NCBI RefSeq assembly: GCF_011752625.1
Contig: NZ_VWXD01000010.1
Span: 1-64,000 of the forward strand
Reading direction: 5' to 3'
DNA length: 64,000 nucleotides
From: Candidatus Pantoea formicae
GTDB lineage: Bacteria; Pseudomonadota; Gammaproteobacteria; Enterobacterales; Enterobacteriaceae
Under the pieces are notes generated by a model. That model was not told the origin of the DNA. It ran no database searches and saw only the letters and a list, made by a program, of their open reading frames with translations. Positions 51,415 through 60,069 of this stretch are shown here, in pieces (within the stretch, counting starts at the first letter, position 1; every line of letters begins with the position of its first letter). The position numbers and the translations under genes were made by a program.

Positions 51415-52232
51415 ACATCCGCCCCATATGCGGCGGCTTTTTGCGCGCGTAACTCAGCCAGACGCCGTTCCAGTGCGGCCTCAATGTTGTCATACGCTGT
51501 GCTGCCCAGCGCTAAACGCAGCGGCATGGCAGGCTGATCCAGTGTGGCGATCATGGCTGAGACAGATTTCGCGGCATCCCCCTTAATCGCGAAATCACCC
51601 GACAAGATCGCGCGGCGCAGCTGCCCTGAAGCCGAGTCGTGATAAGCATTCAGCGGCTCGGCAATATCCAACCCGGCACCGAAATTCGTGGCGGTTGGCC
51701 CCGGCTCCACCAGCAGGAAATCGATGCCAAAGCTGGCTACTTCCTGCCGTACCGCCTCAACAAATCCCTCGATGCCCCACTTGCTGGCGTGATACAGGCT
51801 GAAGTTGGGATAAGCCACCTGCCCACCTTCCGAGGAAATCTGCGCGATGCGGCCGCCGCCCTGCTGGCGCAACAATGGAATCACGGCGCGAATCAGCTGA
51901 ATGGAGCCCGTAAGATTAGTGGCGATCTGGCGATCAATCTGCGCATCGCTCAGCTCTTCCGCGGCACCAAACAGGCCATAAGCAGCGTTGCTCACCACCA
52001 CATCGACGCGCTCAACGTTGGCAAATGCCTGCGCGATGGCTGGCGCGATGCTGGCGGTGTTCGCCAAATCCAACATTATGACCTGTAACTGTTTGCCGTA
52101 TCGCGCTTGAAGATCTGTCATTGCCTCGGTGCGGCGCACGCAGGCCAGCACGCGATCGCCACGGGCCAGCAAATCTTCACTCATTAAACGGCCCAGCCCA
52201 CTGCTGGCACCGGTAATTAACCAGGTTTTCAT
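51411..52232 (-). CDS. SDR-family oxidoreductase
   Basis: 273 residues. It has a short-chain dehydrogenase fold with the NADP-type motif TGASSGLG and NAAYG. The catalytic Ser lies in QISSEGG and the Tyr-Lys pair in YHASKWG. VEPGPTATNF is typical of the classical SDR subgroup used for uncharacterised substrates. It is divergent from a LysR regulator 95 bases away, which probably controls it. Function not assignable further. Confidence 0.87.
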   Translation of the reverse strand: MKTWLITGASSGLGRLMSEDLLARGDRVLACVRRTEAMTDLQARYGKQLQVIMLDLANTASIAPAIAQAFANVERVDVVVSNAAYGLFGAAEELSDAQIDRQIATNLTGSIQLIRAVIPLLRQQGGGRIAQISSEGGQVAYPNFSLYHASKWGIEGFVEAVRQEVASFGIDFLLVEPGPTATNFGAGLDIAEPLNAYHDSASGQLRRAILSGDFAIKGDAAKSVSAMIATLDQPAMPLRLALGSTAYDNIEAALERRLAELRAQKAAAYGADV

Positions 52233-52327
52233 TTTGTCGTCCTCCGGTTGAAAACCCGATAATAGATCGCTTTACTGGTGGTCATAATCTCCCTAATCGC
52301 GCATGACCTGGTGAGGAAAATCCACCA

Positions 52328-53230
52328 ATGAGAAGACCTTCCTGGCATGAACTACAGGCCATCAAAACGCTGGGTGAGCAGCGCAGCTTCCGGCGTGCCG
52401 CTGAGATGCTCGGCCTGAAGCGCTCTTCACTCAGCCATCTGGTGAAAACGCTGGAACAGAATCTGGGGGTACAGCTTTTTCAGCGCACGACCCGCAGCGT
52501 ATCGCTCACCGATGCCGGGCAACAGTTAATCGATCGCCTCGCTCCACTACTGAATGAAATGGATGAAGTGCTGCACGATGTCAGCGCTCGCCGCCAGCAG
52601 CACGCAGGCACCCTGCGCATCAGCGCCAGCGATGCGGCAGTTAGCATCCTACTGGAAAAAGTGGTGCCAGATTTCTGTCGCGACTACCCCAATATCCAGC
52701 TCGACTTCGCCGCACAGGGTGCGCTGGTGGATATCACCGCAGCCAGTTTCGATGCCGGCATTCGGTTAATGGAAGATGTGCCGCAGGATATGGTGGCGAT
52801 TACGCTGGGAGGTCCATTGCACTTTATCACTATCGCTTCCCCCGAATATCTGGCCTCGCACCCGCCAGTGCAACAGCCGAAGGATTTGCTGCAACAGCAG
52901 TGCATTCGCCATCGTCTGCCAAGCGGCAAGCGCTATCGCTGGGAGTATGCAAAGGCGGAAGATAGCTGTGAGATCGATGTGCCGGGCTTAGTTACGCTGG
53001 ACAATAACGCGCTGATGACCAGCGCGGCCATCAGCGGATTGGGCATTGCTTATGTACCGTCGCTTTACGCCGAAGCGGCGCTGCAATCGGGTCAGTTAGT
53101 GGAACTGCTCGCCGACTGGCGGGTGCAGTCGGCGGGGATGGCATTGTGGTTCCCGCCTAACCAGCATCAATCAATGGCACTGCGGCTGTTTATCGATGCC
53201 CTGAAAAACAGCCTGCCGCGCCGGTCGTAA
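52328..53230 (+). CDS. LysR-family transcriptional regulator
   Basis: 300 residues. The N-terminal winged helix-turn-helix (about 1-60) has SFRRAAEMLGLKRSSLSHLVKTLE. The type 2 periplasmic-binding-like effector domain (about 90-295) follows, with LRISASDAAVSILLEKVVPDF near its start. It belongs to the large CrgA-like group that controls a divergent oxidoreductase. The SDR gene beside it is the likely target. It ends one base before the convergent YcaC-like gene. Confidence 0.9.
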   Translation: MRRPSWHELQAIKTLGEQRSFRRAAEMLGLKRSSLSHLVKTLEQNLGVQLFQRTTRSVSLTDAGQQLIDRLAPLLNEMDEVLHDVSARRQQHAGTLRISASDAAVSILLEKVVPDFCRDYPNIQLDFAAQGALVDITAASFDAGIRLMEDVPQDMVAITLGGPLHFITIASPEYLASHPPVQQPKDLLQQQCIRHRLPSGKRYRWEYAKAEDSCEIDVPGLVTLDNNALMTSAAISGLGIAYVPSLYAEAALQSGQLVELLADWRVQSAGMALWFPPNQHQSMALRLFIDALKNSLPRRS

Positions 53231-53231
53231 T

Positions 53232-53873
53232 TCAAGCCTGACGCTGTGGCGCTTTGTGCACCATGGTGTAGGCATAATCCACGCCCATACCGTATGCGCC
53301 GCTGTGCTCACGCACCAGATCCATCACCGCATCGTAAGTCTCTTTGCGTGACCAGTCGCGCTGATACTCCAACAATACTTGCTGCCAGGTCACTGGCACC
53401 GCACCGGCCTGCACCATGCGCTGAATCGAACGCTCGTGGGCATCGACGCTGGTACCACCTGAAGTGTCAGTCACGACATACACTTCAAAGCCCTCTTTCA
53501 AGGCCATCAGGGCCGGGAAAGTCAGACAAACTTCCGTCCAAAGCGCTGAAATAATCAATTTCTTACGACCGGTCTTCTTCACTGCTTCCACGAATTTGGC
53601 ATCTTCCCACGAGTTCATCGAGGTACGTTCAATCGGCTTCGATTCCGGGTGCACCGCCAACAGTTCTGGCCAAATGTAGCCGCTAAAACTTTCGGTTTCT
53701 ACAGAGGTATAAATCACCGGCACGTCGAAAACTTTGCCCGCTTTTGCCAAAGCGACGGTGTTATTTTTGAGCTGCTGGCGATCAATATTGGCGACGCCGA
53801 AGGCCATCTGCGGCTGGTGGTCGATAAAGATCAGGGTTGAGTTCTGTGGGTCGAGCAGGTCGAGTTTAGACAT
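53232..53873 (-). CDS. YcaC-like isochorismatase-fold hydrolase
   Basis: 213 residues from the ATG at 53871-53873 (GAGGAA upstream). It is of the cysteine-hydrolase family resembling E. coli YcaC. The catalytic Asp is in LIFIDHQPQM and the Cys in LWTEVCLTFPAL. Conserved YcaC features are NNTVALAKAGKVFDVPV and VVTDTSGGTS. No signal peptide, unlike the related protein at 30.8 kb. The substrate of YcaC is unknown. It converges with the LysR gene. Confidence 0.88.
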   Translation of the reverse strand: MSKLDLLDPQNSTLIFIDHQPQMAFGVANIDRQQLKNNTVALAKAGKVFDVPVIYTSVETESFSGYIWPELLAVHPESKPIERTSMNSWEDAKFVEAVKKTGRKKLIISALWTEVCLTFPALMALKEGFEVYVVTDTSGGTSVDAHERSIQRMVQAGAVPVTWQQVLLEYQRDWSRKETYDAVMDLVREHSGAYGMGVDYAYTMVHKAPQRQA

Positions 53874-54127
53874 GATGTATTCCTCTAAAGTGTTTTTAAA
53901 TTTGTGTGTTGTGCTGCTGGAATGAACTTTAGAGAAAGGGACCGCGAAGAGATAACGCAAAGAATTTTACAACTTGTTCAAAGTGTTTTTAGAAGGTTGA
54001 TTTATAAAGATAAAAACTACTTATATCGCCTATGCTTGTGGTGAAAACACCTGATTTTCGCATTGCTTATACAGCAATGACGGGCGTAACCTGTCCCGAC
54101 TAAATCATAAAAAACACCATCGCAAAA

Positions 54128-55045
54128 ATGATCGTACGTCCTCATCAACACTGGTTCCTCCGGCTGTTCGACTGGCATGGCTCGGTACTGGTAAGCATTA
54201 TATTTCGCCTGTCACTCAACCTGCTGATGTCGGTGATCGCCATCATCGGTTATCCCTGGTATTCCACTTTCGGCATTCACCTCACCACGGCACCGTTCAG
54301 CTTGATTGGTGTGTCGATTGCGGTGTTTCTTGGCTTCCGCAACAACGCCAGCTATGCGCGCTTTATTGAGGCGCGCACGCTGTGGGGCAATATGCATATC
54401 GCCCAACGCTCGCTGCTGCGTCAGATAAAAACGATTCGTGGCGTCAGTGAAGAACAGGTGCAGGAGTTTATTGGATTGCAGCTGGCATTCAGTTGGGCGT
54501 TGAAACACCGATTGCGCAAAACCGATGCGCAGGCTGACTTAGCAAGGCTGCTACCGGAAAAATGGCAACGCGCGGTGCTGGGCCATCCCATGCCGACATC
54601 GCAGACGCTGTTATGTATGGGCGAGTGGTTAGCGCAGCGGCGCGATGAAGGATTAGTCTCGGATATTGTCTGGCAGAGCATTGATGAGAATCTCAATCTG
54701 CTGTCGGCATATCTGGGAGGCTGCGATCGTTTGGCCAGCACGCCTATCCCGTTTGCCTACAGTTTGATTCTGCACCGCACCGTGTATCTGTTCTGTACCC
54801 TGCTGCCGTTTGCGCTGGTGGCGGATTTGCATCTGATGACGCCGCTGGTGTCGGTGTTTATTTCCTACACCTTCCTGTCGCTGGAGTCACTGGCAGAGGA
54901 GTTGGAAGATCCGTTCGGCACTGCGCCTAATCATCTGCCGCTGGATGCGCTTTGCGTCAATATCGAGCGTAATTTGAAGGCGATGAATAACGATTTCCCG
55001 CTGCCGGAACCGCATCAGCCGGACCGGTATTTTAATTTGACGTAA
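54128..55045 (+). CDS. Bestrophin-family anion channel (YneE-like)
   Basis: 305 residues with about four membrane segments. Bestrophin/UPF0187 features are MIVRPHQHWFLRLFDWHGSV at the start, FLGFRNNASYARFIEAR after the second span, and LESLAEELEDPFGTAPNHLPL near the C-terminus, the acidic Ca-clasp-like region of the family. Bacterial homologues form pentameric ion channels. Single gene. The 254-base gap before it is AT-rich without assigned sites. Confidence 0.9.
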   Translation: MIVRPHQHWFLRLFDWHGSVLVSIIFRLSLNLLMSVIAIIGYPWYSTFGIHLTTAPFSLIGVSIAVFLGFRNNASYARFIEARTLWGNMHIAQRSLLRQIKTIRGVSEEQVQEFIGLQLAFSWALKHRLRKTDAQADLARLLPEKWQRAVLGHPMPTSQTLLCMGEWLAQRRDEGLVSDIVWQSIDENLNLLSAYLGGCDRLASTPIPFAYSLILHRTVYLFCTLLPFALVADLHLMTPLVSVFISYTFLSLESLAEELEDPFGTAPNHLPLDALCVNIERNLKAMNNDFPLPEPHQPDRYFNLT

Positions 55046-55164
55046 TGCGCCCATTTGCGAGACGCGCATAAAGGCACAACCGGGCACAGGACCAGCAGAT
55101 CTGGCCGACCACCAGGTAACTCTTTTGTGGTCAGTCTCTTCGGATAATATGTTCTTCTGCCCGG

Positions 55165-56064
55165 TTAACTGTGCAGATCCAGCCAACGCACATACGCCTG
55201 ATCCCACAGTGCGGCAGGCGAACCCGCTTTACCCAAACCAAACCCGTGCCCGCCGCTGCTGAGTTCAATTAACTCTACCGGCACCTGCATACGACGGCAG
55301 GCATCGCGCATCATCTCAGTGTTATGGGGATTTGAGGTGTGATCGTCTTCCGCCTGAGCGAGGAACGTCGGTGGATATTGTCGGGTGACATAATTCTGCA
55401 CTGACCAGTTCGCTTCCTGAGTGGGTGTCGCGTGATCGCCTACCATCATCAGGTGCGTCTTGGTGTTCTGATACGGCGCTTCAAGGGTGATGACCGGGTA
55501 GATCAGGCCAACGCTATCGGCCGTTGGACGGATCTGGTCAAGCGGGTCCTGCGCAGGATAGGTGGTGAAATCAGGGCGTGCCGCCGCCATACCCAGCAGA
55601 TGTCCGCCGGCAGAGAAACCGAGCAAGTGCACTTTACGTTCCATTGAACGCACCAGACGAATGGCGCGCTGCGCATCCTGCAAGGGTGCGAGGTTGCCCG
55701 CCTGCCACTTCTCCCCCGGCAAGCGATAACTCAACACATAAACGGTATAGCCATTAGCATTTAACCAACGCGCGACGGGCCAGGCTTCGCGCCCCATGCC
55801 GATAAAGCGGTAGCCGCCACCAGCAGCCACAATCACCGCTTCGCCATTCGGATTTTCTGGCCGGAAGCGCTGAATGGCTGGAGAAACAATGTTTGTCCAG
55901 GAGCCGTTCATACTGACTTTCAAGAGTCCAGACGGCCCGCCGCCACCCGGCGGATCGTCAGGCCATAATGGGATGATGTCATCACGGGCAAACAGTTTGC
56001 CTGTGGTCATCGAAAGGACGGTTGCCCCGGTTGCCAACAAAAAGTGACGCCGTGTAAGTTTCAT
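55165..56064 (-). CDS. Tat-exported alpha/beta hydrolase (esterase/lipase-like)
   Basis: 299 residues. The N-terminus MKLTRRHFLLATGATVL is a twin-arginine signal (TRRHFLL), so the enzyme is probably exported folded to the periplasm. An alpha/beta hydrolase of the acetyl-esterase/BD-FAE group follows. The oxyanion region is VAAGGGYRFIGMGREAW, the nucleophile is in LLGFSAGGHL (Ser), the Asp lies near AEDDHTSNP and the catalytic His in SSGGHGFGLG. It may remove acyl groups from sugars (inference). Single gene. Confidence 0.87.
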   Translation of the reverse strand: MKLTRRHFLLATGATVLSMTTGKLFARDDIIPLWPDDPPGGGGPSGLLKVSMNGSWTNIVSPAIQRFRPENPNGEAVIVAAGGGYRFIGMGREAWPVARWLNANGYTVYVLSYRLPGEKWQAGNLAPLQDAQRAIRLVRSMERKVHLLGFSAGGHLLGMAAARPDFTTYPAQDPLDQIRPTADSVGLIYPVITLEAPYQNTKTHLMMVGDHATPTQEANWSVQNYVTRQYPPTFLAQAEDDHTSNPHNTEMMRDACRRMQVPVELIELSSGGHGFGLGKAGSPAALWDQAYVRWLDLHS

Positions 56065-56183
56065 GCCCAGTAGCCAGTATTGAAATAAACATGTCAGCCT
56101 TGTGGGCTGCGTCTCGTTATGTGATATGTGTCGAATTTCAACGCTGGCGATTATGTACGCATTTTGTACAAAAGATCCATTAA

Positions 56184-56210
56184 AAAAGCGCCTAAAAAGG
56201 CGCTTATTTT
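56184..56210 (-). terminator. Strong leftward terminator beyond the repeat array
   Basis: Stem AAGCGCCT/AGGCGCTT with a 4-base loop. On the minus strand it is followed by TTTTTAATGG. It would end any transcript coming leftward from the antiporter and small exported protein genes through the repeats. Confidence 0.8.
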
Positions 56211-56256
56211 ATCGTTAATCTGCATAACTTTTGCCGCCATCTCATAGCACCTACCC

Positions 56257-56487
56257 GAGACCTGATTATCGGCTCAATAGTGAAATCCAGAGACTTGTTT
56301 ATCGGCTCAATAGTGAAATCCCGAGACCTGTTTATCGGCTCAGTAGTGAAATCCCGAGACCTGTTTATCGGCTCAGTAGTGAAATCCCGAGACCTGTTTA
56401 TCGGCTCAGTAGTGAAATCCCGAGACCTGTTTATCGGCTTAGTAGTGAAATCCCGAGACCTGTTTATCGGCTCAGTAGTGAAATCCC
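56257..56487. repeat. Seven tandem copies of a 33-bp repeat
   Basis: Units start at 56257, 56290, 56323, 56356, 56389, 56422 and 56455 (each GAGACyTG). Units 3, 4, 5 and 7 look identical, unit 6 has one change, and units 1 and 2 differ at a few bases. There are no spacers. The last unit overlaps the start of the first ERIC at TCCC. Open frames across it are a by-product of a 33-base period (divisible by three), not a gene. Confidence 0.95.
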
Positions 56488-56995
56488 CTAAATAATTCGG
56501 ACTGTAGCAAGGCGGCAAGGATGCGAGTCCCCGGGAGCTTACTGTAGTAAGTGACCGGGGCGAACAAACGCAGCCAACGCCGCTACAGTGCGAAGTATGA
56601 CGGGGATTTAATCCCCTAAATAATTCGGACTGTGGCAAGGCGGCAAGGATGCGAGTCCCCGGGAGCTTATTGTAGTAAGTGACCGGGGTGAGCAGACGCA
56701 GCCAACGCCGCTACAGTGCGAAGTATGACGGGGATTTAATCCCCTAAATAATTCGGACTGTGGCAAGGCGGCAAGGATGCAAGTCCCCGGGAGCTTACTG
56801 TAGTAAGTGACCGGGGTGAACAAACGCAGCCAACGCCGCTACAGTGCGAAGTATGACGGGGATTTAATCCCCTAAATAATTCGGACTGTGGTAAGGCGGC
56901 AAGGATGCGAGTCCCCGGGAGCTTACTGTAGTAAGTGACCGGGGCGAACAAACGCAGCCAACGCCGCTACAGCACGAAGTATGACGGGGATTTAA
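56484..56995 (+). repeat. Four head-to-tail ERIC elements, period 128 bp
   Basis: Units start at 56484, 56612, 56740 and 56868, each TCCCCTAAATAATTCGG and each containing the ERIC core (GGGAGCTTA, TAGTAAGTGACCGGGG) and GCAGCCAACGCCGCTACAG, and ending GTATGACGGGGA plus TTTAA. They differ from each other at only a few bases. ERICs normally occur singly. The right end of the fourth unit supplies the stop codon of the next gene. Confidence 0.93.
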
Positions 56996-57339
56996 TCTTG
57001 CTGCTGGAATTGGGTCATAACAGTTTGCTCGCACTGCTGCTGATTATGGCGCAGCTGCGCACGTTCATCCTCGCCTAGCTCCATCCAGGCGCTGATCACT
57101 TCCTGCGCCGTTTCTTCATTGAATTCAGGCTTATCCACGGCCGAAGAAGACTGGCTGGCAGCCAGCTGAGACTTCATCTTCGCGGTATAGGTATCCAGAT
57201 CGCTGGTCTTTTTTTCCGTGCTCACCAGATGGCACAGCTGGCTGGCATACACATTCTCTTCGCTGGTGTTATCACCGTCGGCGGCGAAGACAGGGGCGGA
57301 AAGCGAGAGCCCAACGAGGGCGATCAATATGGCTTTCAT
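56992..57339 (-). CDS. Small exported hypothetical protein
   Basis: 115 residues from the ATG at 57337-57339 (GGAG upstream). Signal peptide MKAILIALVGLSLSAPVFA before ADGDN. The mature part is about 95 residues, acidic and helical, with two Cys (ASQLCHL and QQQCEQT) that could form a disulfide. Family not recognised. It starts 26 bases after the antiporter stop, so it is probably the second gene of that operon. Its TAA lies in the junction with the ERIC array, so the native C-terminus may have been altered. Confidence 0.7.
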   Translation of the reverse strand: MKAILIALVGLSLSAPVFAADGDNTSEENVYASQLCHLVSTEKKTSDLDTYTAKMKSQLAASQSSSAVDKPEFNEETAQEVISAWMELGEDERAQLRHNQQQCEQTVMTQFQQQD

Positions 57340-57365
57340 AACAGACTCCAGTAATTTCCAGAAAA

Positions 57366-58715
57366 TCACTTTTGATTATGTTGCGCACGCGCCGCCTGAC
57401 GGGCGGCACGCCAGTTTAATAACGGCGTCACCGTGATGCCATGCAGCACGATGCTGCACACCACTAACGTCAACGCCATATCCACCATTTGCTCTGCCTG
57501 CGGGCCACGCATGCCGTGTACCCAAGCGTAAGCGATGTAGTTGATACTGCCGATGCCGCGAATCCCTAACCAGCCAATCAAAAGGCGGCGCATCAGGGGA
57601 ATTTCACAGCGCCAGGTGGTGATCCACACCGCCAGCGGACGCACGACCACAAACAGTAGCAGCGCTAAGCCAATACCGGTGAGATTCCAGTGCTGCGCCA
57701 GTGTGATACCCAGCACCACCATCATGCCTGCGGCCAGCAAGCGCTCGATAGTATCACCAAATGACAATGCATCACCGATCACCAAACCCACTGATTTCAC
57801 CATACCGCTGCCACCGTGTGCCAGCCTTTGGTTGGGATTGACCCGCGCTTCTGCGGGCAGGTATTGCTCTTCTTCTGACAACTCCGCTTGCGGATAGTGC
57901 TTCACCACCCGCAGTTCCGCACGCCGCAGCCCCACGCCCGCCGCAAAGGTGGCGAGGAAGCCAGAAGCATCGACGGCTTGCGCCGCTGCATAACTCAGCG
58001 CAATCAGGGCCAGTGCGAGAAAATCGTTGGGGGCAATATCCTCGTGGGCGCTGCGCAACTGGGTCGCTAATTGTCCGATCAAACGTCCCAGCAAAAAACC
58101 GATACCCAGCCCGCCCGCAATAGCCCACAACACATCTTTCAACGCCCATGTGCCCCAATGACTGATATCCATGCTTTCAGGCGCCAGCAACAGCAGCGCC
58201 AACATTAGCAACGGCAGCGCCGAACCATCATTCATTCCCGCTTCGCTGGAGAGCGCCACACGCAACGCGTCATCATCACGCGCATCGTTAACGGAAATCA
58301 GGCTGGCCAGCACCGGATCGGTGGGTGCCACGATGGCACCAAATGCCAGTGACAGCGCCCAGTCAAACCCGGTGATCCAGTGCACCAGCAGCGTCATGCC
58401 GCCTACGGTAAGCAGCATCGCGGGAAAGGCCAACCGCACGCCGACACGCCAGGCATGTGCATTAAGCGGGAGACGTAACTTGAGTCCGGTGATAAACAGC
58501 GAGGCTGCCATGGCAATTTCGGTGAGGTGGGCCGCAAGGTTGGCGTGCCCTATGATGTCGATTTGCAGCAGATTGAAGACCCACGGGCCACACAAGATGC
58601 CCGCAAGCAGGTAGAGCCCAAACGAGGTCACTGGTCCACGGTGTATCCAACCGGAAGCCAGTGACATTAGAAGGAGCAGACCACCGGTGGCGGCAGTCCA
58701 GGCCAGGAAGTTCAT
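57366..58715 (-). CDS. CPA1-type cation:proton antiporter
   Basis: 449 residues with about 12 to 13 membrane segments. The Na+/H+ exchanger core is visible: FGAIVAPTDPVLASLIS and SSEAGMNDGSALPLLML (the ND-type ion site). FLATFAAGVGLRR and WLGIRGIGSINYIAYAW lie near the C-terminus. It exchanges Na+ or K+ for protons across the inner membrane. The ion is not determined. It is followed closely by the small exported protein gene. Confidence 0.9.
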   Translation of the reverse strand: MNFLAWTAATGGLLLLMSLASGWIHRGPVTSFGLYLLAGILCGPWVFNLLQIDIIGHANLAAHLTEIAMAASLFITGLKLRLPLNAHAWRVGVRLAFPAMLLTVGGMTLLVHWITGFDWALSLAFGAIVAPTDPVLASLISVNDARDDDALRVALSSEAGMNDGSALPLLMLALLLLAPESMDISHWGTWALKDVLWAIAGGLGIGFLLGRLIGQLATQLRSAHEDIAPNDFLALALIALSYAAAQAVDASGFLATFAAGVGLRRAELRVVKHYPQAELSEEEQYLPAEARVNPNQRLAHGGSGMVKSVGLVIGDALSFGDTIERLLAAGMMVVLGITLAQHWNLTGIGLALLLFVVVRPLAVWITTWRCEIPLMRRLLIGWLGIRGIGSINYIAYAWVHGMRGPQAEQMVDMALTLVVCSIVLHGITVTPLLNWRAARQAARAQHNQK

Positions 58716-58768
58716 AACGCTCCGTTTTTAAATAATATTCTTCCTTAAGCCTGGCACAGGATTAACGA

Positions 58769-59977
58769 TCAGTTTTTCAAGTGACGACTCGCCAGACGAA
58801 TCATCAACGCAAGCGCAGCGGCAAGTGTGGAGAGCGCCACCACGCCGGTCCAGCCAAAGTGCGCCAGCGCCAGGCTGCCAAGTGCCGCCCCCGCCGCCAT
58901 GCCAATGAACACCACGGTAAACATCAGTGCATTCAATCGACTACGCGCTTCCGGTGCCAGACTGTAGACCAGCGTCTGATGCGCCACCAGCGTGGCCTGC
59001 ACACCTAAATCGAAACCAATGGTACTGATGATGATCAGGCCGATCTGAGCCGGAACCGGCAACAGTGGCAGCAGGAACATCAGCGCAAATGACACCATCA
59101 CCAGCGTGGCACCATACTGGGTGACACGTGCAGGGCCGATGCGATCAGCCACGCTTCCCGCCAGCGGCGCAGCCAGCGCACCCGCTGCACCCGCCAGACC
59201 AAACGCCCCTGCTACCGCACTATCAAAATGGAAGCGCTCACTTAGCATTAGCGCCAACGTTGACCAGAAGGCACTGAAACCCACCGACAGCAAGCCCTGT
59301 GCCAGTGCGGCACGACGTAGCGTCTGGTGATGTTGCCACAGGTGCGCCAGCGACAGCAGCAGACGCGGATAGCTGACAGAAGTACCCGGTTTGAAGCGTG
59401 GCAACACACGCCATAGCGCGAGGCTAATCAACAGCACGGCAACCGCCGCCACCATGTACATGGTGCGCCAGCCCAGATATTCCGCCACCACGCCGCTCAC
59501 CACGCGTGACAGCAGAATACCGACCAGCAAGCCGGTCATCACTGTGCCAACGGTTTTACCGCGGCTGCGTTCTGGCGCGAGTGCCGCCGAAGCAGGCACG
59601 ATGTCCTGCGCCACGGTAGCGGTTAAGCCGGTGACAAAACTGGCGATCAGTAACGCGTTAATGCCGCCAGAGAAGCCACACAGCAACAGCGCGGCGACCA
59701 GCATCAGGCCTTTAATCAGGATAATGGTGCGGCGGTCATGGCGGTCACCAAGCGGTGCCAGCAGCAGAATACCGAGTGCATATCCCGCCTGGGTCAGCAT
59801 TGGCACCATACCAACACTGCCGATACCGACGTTAAATTGTTTGCTGATGATATCCAGCATCGGCTGGCTGTAGTAAATCGATGCCACGCTAAGCCCGGCA
59901 CCTGCAGCAAGCGTGAACACCAGCGGCGCTGGCAGTTTTTCAGCTGGCAATGCAGTAGATTGCGAAATGGCTGACAT
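58769..59977 (-). CDS. MFS transporter, probable drug/metabolite exporter
   Basis: 402 residues from the ATG at 59975-59977. Twelve hydrophobic segments. The MFS loop motif APLGDRHDRRTIILIKG follows segment 2. The DHA-type pattern VPASAALAPERSRGKTVGT lies around segments 4-5. It is divergent from a LysR gene 92 bases away, an arrangement typical of an inducible efflux pump and its regulator. Substrate unknown. Confidence 0.88.
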   Translation of the reverse strand: MSAISQSTALPAEKLPAPLVFTLAAGAGLSVASIYYSQPMLDIISKQFNVGIGSVGMVPMLTQAGYALGILLLAPLGDRHDRRTIILIKGLMLVAALLLCGFSGGINALLIASFVTGLTATVAQDIVPASAALAPERSRGKTVGTVMTGLLVGILLSRVVSGVVAEYLGWRTMYMVAAVAVLLISLALWRVLPRFKPGTSVSYPRLLLSLAHLWQHHQTLRRAALAQGLLSVGFSAFWSTLALMLSERFHFDSAVAGAFGLAGAAGALAAPLAGSVADRIGPARVTQYGATLVMVSFALMFLLPLLPVPAQIGLIIISTIGFDLGVQATLVAHQTLVYSLAPEARSRLNALMFTVVFIGMAAGAALGSLALAHFGWTGVVALSTLAAALALMIRLASRHLKN

Positions 59978-60069
59978 AGTGAATTCCCCCGTGAAAGTGC
60001 GCTTATTAAAGCGCGTCGCGGCCATACGCGGTAGACTCGTCAAACACAGAACTGTTATGCACGGTGCGT

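Noticed and set aside
56257..56487. Regularly spaced repeats resembling a CRISPR array
   Set aside because: The 33-bp units are directly contiguous without spacers, and no cas genes are near.
56204..56951. Open frames on both strands through the 33-bp and ERIC repeats, including an 11-residue-period repeat protein
   Set aside because: They arise from repeat periods, have no ribosome sites or homologous domains, and occur in several frames at once.
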